A stretch of DNA of 64,000 bases from Paracoccaceae bacterium (GTDB taxonomy: Bacteria > Pseudomonadota > Alphaproteobacteria > Rhodobacterales > Rhodobacteraceae). The notes under the pieces are model-generated. The model ran no database searches, had not been told where the DNA came from, and was given only the letters and a program-made list of their open reading frames with translations. The stretch lies in contig JAWPMR010000001.1 in NCBI GenBank assembly GCA_033344815.1, positions 172,136 through 236,135 on the forward strand. The letters are read 5' to 3'. The position numbers and the translations under genes were made by a program. Below are positions 58,220-64,000 of this stretch, piece by piece (position 1 is the first letter of the stretch; the number at the start of each line of letters is the position of its first letter).

Positions 58220-59734
58220 TTATGCAGCGTCCTGTGGTGTGAATGCGGCGCCCATCGGTTCCAGTCGCAGTCCCGGCGCAAGATTCCTGAACGGCAGGCT
58301 CGCAGGGCTCACGGGCATTGGACCAGGGGCGGTACAGGTCAGAATAGTTTCCGCGATAGGGTCGAAATCAGCGCGAAAATGCACTGAACTCTTGTTGACG
58401 AGGATCGCTTGTTGTTCCGGTTCGATGCCGACGAAGCGGTACATCTCACGGTCTGCCATCTGTGCTTTGTACGTGGTAACGACGATGCGGATGTCGTCGA
58501 TCCTGAGGCACGCGGAAGGTCCCAGATCCAGCGGCGCACCGCCATAAAACGGGCCCTCTGCGATAAACTTGCCATCTGACAAGGTCTCGACCGTGAAGGT
58601 TGCCCGAAAGGGTGCATCGCCGGGAATGTTGGAAAATCCGCCAAGGGCGATGTCAATGCGGGCGCCGGCACCGGCTTTATGGGCCATTTCTGCCGCATTG
58701 GGATCGACCATGTTGCCAAGAGCCGCACGTTTGGCGCCCTGCGCGACCAAGGCACGCAACATCCCCGTGGTATTGGAATCGCCCCCCGCCCCGGGGTTGT
58801 CTTGCGTATCTGCAATGACCACGGGGCGCTTTGCCGTCTGCGCAATGCGCATCGCCTCAATGACGCCCGCGTTCGGGTCATAGGTGGTTCCGGCCAGCGC
58901 GGGTTCTGCATCCAGAACCGCGCGCTCTATTTGATCGGCTGCGCGTTCCGCATCAGCCTTCGCCTCTCCATAACAAACGATTGTTGGGCCGCAGCCGGGG
59001 AAATCCGCCGCCGGAAAGCCAAAAAAGAACGAGGCACTGGCGATTGCCCCCTCTTCGATCTCTGCGACCAGATCATAGATGCCCTTGCCAGGTTCAGCGC
59101 GCGTGCTCTGCCACGCTATCGGCACCAGAAACGGCAACCGCCGGAACGCGGAGGCGAATGGTTTGCCCCGAGTCATCAGAGCCTGCAGCTTTGCGGCCGC
59201 GCGGCTGCCTGTTTCTGCCATATCAACATGCGGGTAGGTACGGAACCCGACCAAAACATCAGCCGCATCAACCATCTTTTGGGTGATGTTGCCATGCAGA
59301 TCGAGTGCCGCAACAATTGGAACATCCGGCCCAACCGTGTCACGCAGGCGCATCAGCAGTGCGCCTTCCCCATCGTCTTCATGTTCAGCCACCATGGCGC
59401 CGTGCAAGTCGATGAAAACGCCGTCGAGGTCTCCCGCCGCGGCAACGCCTGAAATAATCTCGTCGGTGATGCATTTATAGGCATCTTGGCACACATAGGC
59501 CGACGGAACAGCGCCAGCCCACAGGATTGGAACAATGTCCCACCCTGCCGATTCTGCGAAAAGAACGGCACCGCCAATTCCCAGATTGATATTGCGTGAT
59601 TGCTCAATCAGCGCTGAACCGCGCGCCAAAGGCATGTACCCACCGCCCTGTAAGAAGTCAGCCATCCGCGCTTTGGTGGGCGCAAACGTGTTGGTTTCAT
59701 GCAAAAACCCGGCAAGTGCCACGCGATCAGGCAT
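58220..59734 (-). CDS. M81 family metallopeptidase (MlrC-like)
   Basis: The 504-residue protein matches the MlrC family: N-terminal GFLHETNTFAP with metal-binding His, FIDLHGAMVAEHEDDGEG, ALDLHGNIT, RTYPHVDMAETG and ADTQDNPGAGGDSNTTGMLR in the C-terminal domain. MlrC finishes microcystin degradation in sphingomonads, but most family members sit in other catabolic clusters, as here. The ATG at 59734 has GGGGA upstream. It is the first gene of the importer operon. Confidence 0.87.
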   Translation of the reverse strand: MPDRVALAGFLHETNTFAPTKARMADFLQGGGYMPLARGSALIEQSRNINLGIGGAVLFAESAGWDIVPILWAGAVPSAYVCQDAYKCITDEIISGVAAAGDLDGVFIDLHGAMVAEHEDDGEGALLMRLRDTVGPDVPIVAALDLHGNITQKMVDAADVLVGFRTYPHVDMAETGSRAAAKLQALMTRGKPFASAFRRLPFLVPIAWQSTRAEPGKGIYDLVAEIEEGAIASASFFFGFPAADFPGCGPTIVCYGEAKADAERAADQIERAVLDAEPALAGTTYDPNAGVIEAMRIAQTAKRPVVIADTQDNPGAGGDSNTTGMLRALVAQGAKRAALGNMVDPNAAEMAHKAGAGARIDIALGGFSNIPGDAPFRATFTVETLSDGKFIAEGPFYGGAPLDLGPSACLRIDDIRIVVTTYKAQMADREMYRFVGIEPEQQAILVNKSSVHFRADFDPIAETILTCTAPGPMPVSPASLPFRNLAPGLRLEPMGAAFTPQDAA

Positions 59735-59786
59735 TCTGTTCCCCAGCTCAGGCACTGATCCCAGTACCACGGTTTTCAACCCCATA

Positions 59787-59803
59787 GTATTGCAATGCAA
59801 TAC
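59787..59803. promoter_or_regulatory. 17-bp perfect palindrome, likely IclR-type operator
   Basis: GTATTGCAATGCAATAC is a perfect palindrome around base 59795, in the 142 bases between the divergent MlrC and iclR-type genes. GTATAC follows at about 59813. IclR regulators bind palindromes of this size between divergent genes. Confidence 0.7.
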
Positions 59804-59876
59804 GCATACATCGTATACAAATCGTACGGCTTTGAGTGACCCTAAGTCAACGGGCGGACCTGAAGGAAGAACGGCC

Positions 59877-60689
59877 ATGCCCAGAAACACGACGCGGGCA
59901 GAACATGGGCAGCGGGTATTGACCCGCGAAGATCGAGGTGGATCGCTGTTTGTTCAATCCGTGGAGAAAGCTATGGGCATCCTGTCAGCTTTTCACCACG
60001 CAGATGGCCCGCTGACCCTTTCAGAATTGGCGAACCTGGCGGAAATCGACCGCAGTGCAGCACAGCGCATGGTGCACACGTTGCGCACCCTGGGGTACAT
60101 AAGACGTGACGCAGAGCGGCATGGGTTCCTGCCGGGGCTGCGCATATTGGATCATACGCTGGACTATTTGCGCCTTGATCCTCTGGTTCGACAATCGATG
60201 CCGGTGTTGCAGGAACTGCGCAAATCGGTACGCGAACGCGTGGATCTGTCCCTTTTCGACGGGCCGCGTGTTGTCTATGCCGTACGCTTGCAAACCACGC
60301 GTCAGACGCTCAATGCGTCATTGGTCGGACACAGCGTTCCCAGCTTTTGCAGTTCCGGGGGGTGGGCGATGCTGTCGCGATTATCGCCCGAAACCGCCCG
60401 CGACATCGTGGAACATTCTGACCGCCGCCCATTCACATCAGAAACAATCACCGAAGTCGATGACATTATGGCACGGATCGCCCAGACCCGGGCTGACGGT
60501 TATGCGCTCACAGTCAATCAGATCCTTTCCGGCGAGATCGCCGCCGCTTTTCCCGTCATGAACTCAAAAGGCGAACCTCTTGCCGCCATCCACATTGCCG
60601 GATCACTTGCCGATTGGACACCGCAAGACTATGCCCGCCGGGTTGTTCCATTAGGCCAACAAGCCGCCCGTACGATCAGCCAATACTGA
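59877..60689 (+). CDS. IclR family transcriptional regulator
   Basis: The 270-residue regulator has an N-terminal winged helix (LTLSELANLAEIDRSAAQRMVHTLRTLGYI) and a C-terminal IclR effector domain (GHSVPSFCSSGGWAMLS, GYALTVNQILSGEIAAAFPV). AAGGAAG precedes the ATG at 59877. It is divergent from the MlrC-transporter operon and probably controls it through the palindrome between them. The effector is unknown. Confidence 0.9.
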   Translation: MPRNTTRAEHGQRVLTREDRGGSLFVQSVEKAMGILSAFHHADGPLTLSELANLAEIDRSAAQRMVHTLRTLGYIRRDAERHGFLPGLRILDHTLDYLRLDPLVRQSMPVLQELRKSVRERVDLSLFDGPRVVYAVRLQTTRQTLNASLVGHSVPSFCSSGGWAMLSRLSPETARDIVEHSDRRPFTSETITEVDDIMARIAQTRADGYALTVNQILSGEIAAAFPVMNSKGEPLAAIHIAGSLADWTPQDYARRVVPLGQQAARTISQY

Positions 60690-61493
60690 CCATTGCACAC
60701 ATTGTTTGATGAATACCCTCGGCCGCCCTCGCCTGAGTGTCCGCGCCCGTATTTCAGGCAAGATGCGGAACTGACGCATATCCGTGTGACCTGCGCCACA
60801 TCTGTTCATTGTTGGGCATTTGCCGCGGCCCGCGTCAGTCGGAAATGGATCTATCTGTGGCGCAACACTGGGCCGAAACCGCCAGCCGCACATTTCTGCG
60901 CTGGTGATCTGATGCAGATCGGGCCTCGGCTTTTTCCTGATTGGCGCGATTTGACACCTAGAGGTAAGACCTGAGGCCAATGGGTAAAAACATGTGAACT
61001 GCGGTCGCACGCGGCAGACCTTGGCGCTGATCTATGAGCAAAGAAGAAGACCACTAGGTCAATAGTCCGGTGGCTCAAAAATGAAGATCACCGGCTTTTA
61101 CGCAAGGATGAAGTGCATAGTGCACCGCTTTTCGATACCGCGAACAAGGCAAGGTTGAGAGTTCCGCAACGCTCGGCTTTGTGCCTCTGGCGAGCCCCCC
61201 AATAGTCTGCTTTTTTGCGTTTGTCGTGTTCCGTGCCCGATCACCATATTGGACCGCCAGCACTTTTGATCCGGCGACCACTAAAAATGCATTTTGGAGT
61301 ATAACAAGCACGTGTAGATCAGTTCCGGCATGGATCGATCGTTCCCAAGGGCCACAAGAATACATCTTCGCGGTCTTGCGTTTTCACAACACAGGGTTTT
61401 GACCCTATGCCGTTAAGGCTAGCTGAGACCACTGGCGCAGAGTGTTAAGCGCCCAATGATGCCATCCAAGGCGCAACATAGAGTCAGAACAAC
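60690..61493. other. gene-free stretch of about 0.8 kb
   Basis: Short frames on both strands have no recognisable features. No RNA motif or terminator was seen. It separates two convergent genes. Confidence 0.45.
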
Positions 61494-62813
61494 CTAATCT
61501 TCCAACCTGTTCAATCCGCACCATCGCGCAATGAAAAGGGCCAGAATTACCGTCAGGTCACGCACAGATGCGAGCTCGACACGCTCATCAAATCCATGAA
61601 TGTTCTCAGCCTTCGGACCAATGCAAAAGGCAGGTATATTGCAATAGAGGCCATAAAACCGCGTATCCGTCAAAGCGGTCATTTTGCGTTCCTTGAGGGA
61701 CCGACCCGCTCCCTTTACCTGCGCATAGGCATCCTGCATTACGCCAAGTGCGGGATCTGCCTCAGGGCCAAGAACGTAGCCTTCGGCCTGAAATCCGTTC
61801 CAGACGACCTGTGCAGGACTATTCGACAAAAACGGATGGTCACGACAAGCGGCAGCAACGCAGGCTTCAATTTCAGCCTTGGCTTGCGCCAGGTCCTGCC
61901 CCGGCAAGACGCCCATGCGCAGATCGATATCGCACCATGCGGGCACACTGGACGCCCAATCGCCGCCCACGATCTTGCCTGCATTCAGGTTCAGAGGATG
62001 CGGTACATCCGCGTAAACCGGATCAGACGCCGCGCGCGCGTTCCAATCGGTTTCCAACTGCTCAAGCGCATGGATCAAATCGTATGCCGCCAGAATGGCA
62101 TTGGACCCGTCCCGTGCCACGGCAACATGCACAGGCTTTCCGCGCACTTCCAGGCGAAACCACAGCGCGCCGATCTGCGCGCGGTTGATGGCAAAATCCG
62201 AAGGTTCCGGCAAGACAGCGACATCTGCCTGGTAGCCGCGCTGCAAGGTTGAAAGCGCACCCAGCCCCGTGCTTTCCTCTTCGATGACAGATTGAAAGTG
62301 GACGCGGGCGGCGGGCTCGAACCCTGCCTGTCGCAATGCATCAAGCGCGAATAGAGCAGCAACCGTCCCAGCCTTCATGTCGCCTGCGCCGCGCCCATGC
62401 ATCCACCCTTCCTTTATGACGGGATCGAATGGGGGATGGGTCCACATCTCCACGGGACCAGTGGGAACCACATCAAGATGCCCTTGCAGGATCAATGAAC
62501 GGCCCTTGGTTCTTTTGGGATGGTGCGTTCCGACAACGCTGCGTGCCCGCGAGAAATCACCATGGATCGCGCCATATCCGCTCAAGTGTTCCAGATCCGC
62601 TGTTCTGATCGTCCAGTCATCCACCTTGTAGCCTCGCGCGCCAAGCGCGGCGGCGATGAAATCCTGCGCGGGACCTTCCTGAAACCGCAGACTGGGAATG
62701 GCCACAAAATCCGCCAGGAACCGGGTCTGGGTCTCGAAATCCGCATCGACCGAACGGGTGATCCGCTGGATTGTCTGTGCACCAAGTGGTGCTTGGTCGG
62801 GCTCGGGTGACAT
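61494..62813 (-). CDS. ArgE/DapE family M20 deacylase (YlmB-like)
   Basis: The 439-residue enzyme has M20 metal motifs LILQGHLDVVP, GRGAGDMKAGTVAAL and HFQSVIEEESTGLG, and the segments DPVYADVPHPLNLNAGKIVGG and WASSVPAWCDIDLR. By eye the middle part resembles YlmB-type deformylases that salvage thiamine pyrimidine, more than ArgE or DapE. A TPP-riboswitch-like sequence lies upstream on the same strand, which would fit, but neither match is proven. N-acyl amino acid deacylation is the alternative. Confidence 0.82.
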   Translation of the reverse strand: MSPEPDQAPLGAQTIQRITRSVDADFETQTRFLADFVAIPSLRFQEGPAQDFIAAALGARGYKVDDWTIRTADLEHLSGYGAIHGDFSRARSVVGTHHPKRTKGRSLILQGHLDVVPTGPVEMWTHPPFDPVIKEGWMHGRGAGDMKAGTVAALFALDALRQAGFEPAARVHFQSVIEEESTGLGALSTLQRGYQADVAVLPEPSDFAINRAQIGALWFRLEVRGKPVHVAVARDGSNAILAAYDLIHALEQLETDWNARAASDPVYADVPHPLNLNAGKIVGGDWASSVPAWCDIDLRMGVLPGQDLAQAKAEIEACVAAACRDHPFLSNSPAQVVWNGFQAEGYVLGPEADPALGVMQDAYAQVKGAGRSLKERKMTALTDTRFYGLYCNIPAFCIGPKAENIHGFDERVELASVRDLTVILALFIARWCGLNRLED

Positions 62814-62895
62814 GAGTGCTCTTTTTGGTTGGTTGCACCACCTTCAAATGCACCGACCCCGTCGTCAAGACCGATCCGATGGTGGTGGTCAACGC

Positions 62896-62960
62896 AAGAT
62901 GCACCTGCTACCGACGGTATCAACCGCATCAGATGAGTGCGCTGCAAGTCGCTGAACGCG
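62896..62960 (-). promoter_or_regulatory. degenerate TPP-riboswitch-like sequence
   Basis: On the minus strand, CTGATGCGGTTGATACCG then TCGGTAG (about 62932 down to 62907) closely follows the 3' half of alphaproteobacterial TPP aptamers (CTGATCCGGTTnATACCGGCGnAGGGA). The CUGAGA element of the 5' half was not found, and AGGGA is replaced by AGCAGG. It lies about 95-120 bases before the deacylase start. It may be a decayed or unusual aptamer, or chance. Confidence 0.3.
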
Positions 62961-62967
62961 AGGGAAC

Positions 62968-63888
62968 ATGAAGACGCACGCCTCCCTAATCACCGGGTTC
63001 AGGCAAATCTGGCAACGGCAAAGCCCGGCAATGCTTGGCATCATCCTGATGTGTCTATCAACGGTTGCCTTTTCGATCATGCATGGGTTAGTGCGTTTTG
63101 TGTCTGATGTCTTGCCGCCGTTTCAGATTGCGTTCTTTCGCAATATATTCGGCTTGCTGTTCCTATTGCCCCTTCTGATGCGTTCGCGTTTTGCCGTTTT
63201 ACGCACGCAGCGGATCGGATTGCATGCGTTGCGCGGTGCGATCAATATTGTGGCGATGCTGATGTTCTTCACCGCGCTCTCCATATCACCGCTTGCGAAA
63301 GTCACTGCGCTCAGCTTCACCGCACCGATATTCATGGCTGTTCTCTCTGTTCTGTTCTTGGGAGAACGCTTCCGCATCTTTCGATGGCTTGCCATCTTGA
63401 TGGGGTTCAGCGGTATGCTGATCATTCTGAGACCGGGGTTTGTCGCCATAGACGCTGGCGCATTGCTGACGACAGGCGCCGCCGGACTATGGGCGGTCGC
63501 AATGTTAATCATAAAGCTACTGTCGCGCACGGAATCGGCCCTTACAATCGTTGCCTACATGGGAATCTTTCTGGGGGCGTTCTCTATCATTCCAGCGCTC
63601 TGGGTTTGGCAACCCTTTGGGCTTGAAACACTTGGATGGCTGCTTCTGATTGGCCTTTCCGGCACCATCGCACAGATGTCGTTGAGCCAGGCATTGAAGG
63701 AGACCGACCCCACAGCGCTGATGCCTTTCGATTTTCTCAAACTGATTTGGACCGCCCTGATCGGAGCGTGGTTCTTTACCGAAATACCCGACATCTTCAC
63801 ATGGATCGGCGCGGCGGTGATCTTTTCCTCGGGCCTTTTCATCGCGCTGCGCGAACGACGTGCCGAGCGCTTGAGAAAGCGAGCTTAA
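62968..63888 (+). CDS. EamA/DMT family transporter
   Basis: The 306-residue membrane protein has ten hydrophobic helices in two EamA halves: MLGIILMCLSTVAFSIMHGLVRF with FQIAFFRNIFGLLFLLPLL, and GLWAVAMLIIKLLSRTES with LSQALKETDPTALMPFDFLKLIW. The family exports metabolites such as amino acids. GAGGGA precedes the ATG. It is divergent from the deacylase, so a shared regulatory region is likely; the substrate is unknown. Confidence 0.88.
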   Translation: MKTHASLITGFRQIWQRQSPAMLGIILMCLSTVAFSIMHGLVRFVSDVLPPFQIAFFRNIFGLLFLLPLLMRSRFAVLRTQRIGLHALRGAINIVAMLMFFTALSISPLAKVTALSFTAPIFMAVLSVLFLGERFRIFRWLAILMGFSGMLIILRPGFVAIDAGALLTTGAAGLWAVAMLIIKLLSRTESALTIVAYMGIFLGAFSIIPALWVWQPFGLETLGWLLLIGLSGTIAQMSLSQALKETDPTALMPFDFLKLIWTALIGAWFFTEIPDIFTWIGAAVIFSSGLFIALRERRAERLRKRA

Positions 63889-64000
63889 CAGGCGCTTGTC
63901 GTGGTGTTCTGCGTCGTATTGTTAGTCTTCAACTGCCCGAACGAGGGTCATATCCGGCGCTTTGATGTGTCGACGGGCGGCCACTAGCAAACAGCCTCCG

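Noticed and set aside
60693-60974. A 93-codon plus-strand frame after the IclR gene
   Set aside because: It is Pro- and Cys-rich with no motif and no ribosome site.
1-64000. CRISPR arrays, rRNA and tRNA genes
   Set aside because: No regularly spaced direct repeats, no rRNA signature and no cloverleaf with a TTCGANNC-type T loop was found by eye on either strand.

Overview
The window reads as chromosomal DNA of a marine alphaproteobacterium of the order Rhodobacterales (Roseobacter group). This is inferred from the gene types and neighbourhoods: plant-type class II DAHP synthase, IalB-family and DUF853 proteins, a GlxA-type regulator, a yicC-gmk-gamma carbonic anhydrase cluster, many transport systems for organic nitrogen compounds, and alphaproteobacterial-looking RNA elements. 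No rRNA, tRNA or CRISPR array was seen.

Layout. 1-4029 (minus strand) is a tight housekeeping cluster: yicC, gmk, gamma-class carbonic anhydrase, a PLP trans-sulfuration enzyme and the start of a PhoR-like kinase. A PAS protein, DAHP synthase, a gene-free 1.2 kb stretch, a GlxA-type activator and a PQQ-type sugar dehydrogenase follow. 10458-17204 is a branched-chain/amide ABC transporter operon (binding protein, LivG, LivF, LivH, LivM) with three small exported proteins built into it through overlapping start/stop codons. 17220-24951 holds a HerA-like ATPase, two candidate small RNAs, an IalB protein, and an envelope cluster (L,D-transpeptidase, LpxD, acyl carrier protein, ketoacyl synthase) divergent from a MepK-like peptidase.

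24952-35410 is a decaying region. It contains a wrecked IS3-family element, a broken amidohydrolase gene coupled to an intact phosphoesterase, a ParA-like fragment, an orphan cobalamin riboswitch cut off from any target by an IS407-type insertion, a methyltransferase truncated by the other end of the same insertion, and a frameshifted methyltransferase and alpha/beta hydrolase. Only the nitronate monooxygenase-like gene and the phosphoesterase look intact here.

35861-44979 holds an amidohydrolase/DUF3299/outer-membrane operon facing an AraC regulator, and a TetR regulator facing a DUF4281/seven-helix membrane protein pair across a clear inverted repeat. 45318-48332 has a dehalogenase-like hydrolase with a tartrate dehydrogenase-like enzyme, and a phosphoesterase.

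49662-60689 looks like one catabolic system: a DppABC plus fused DppDF peptide-type importer, an MlrC-like M81 peptidase, two M20 hydrolases and a MetX-like hydrolase on the minus strand, facing an IclR regulator with a perfect 17-bp palindrome between them. The window ends with a YlmB-like M20 deacylase preceded by a degenerate TPP-riboswitch-like sequence, and an EamA exporter. All functions are read from sequence motifs by eye; no database search was run.
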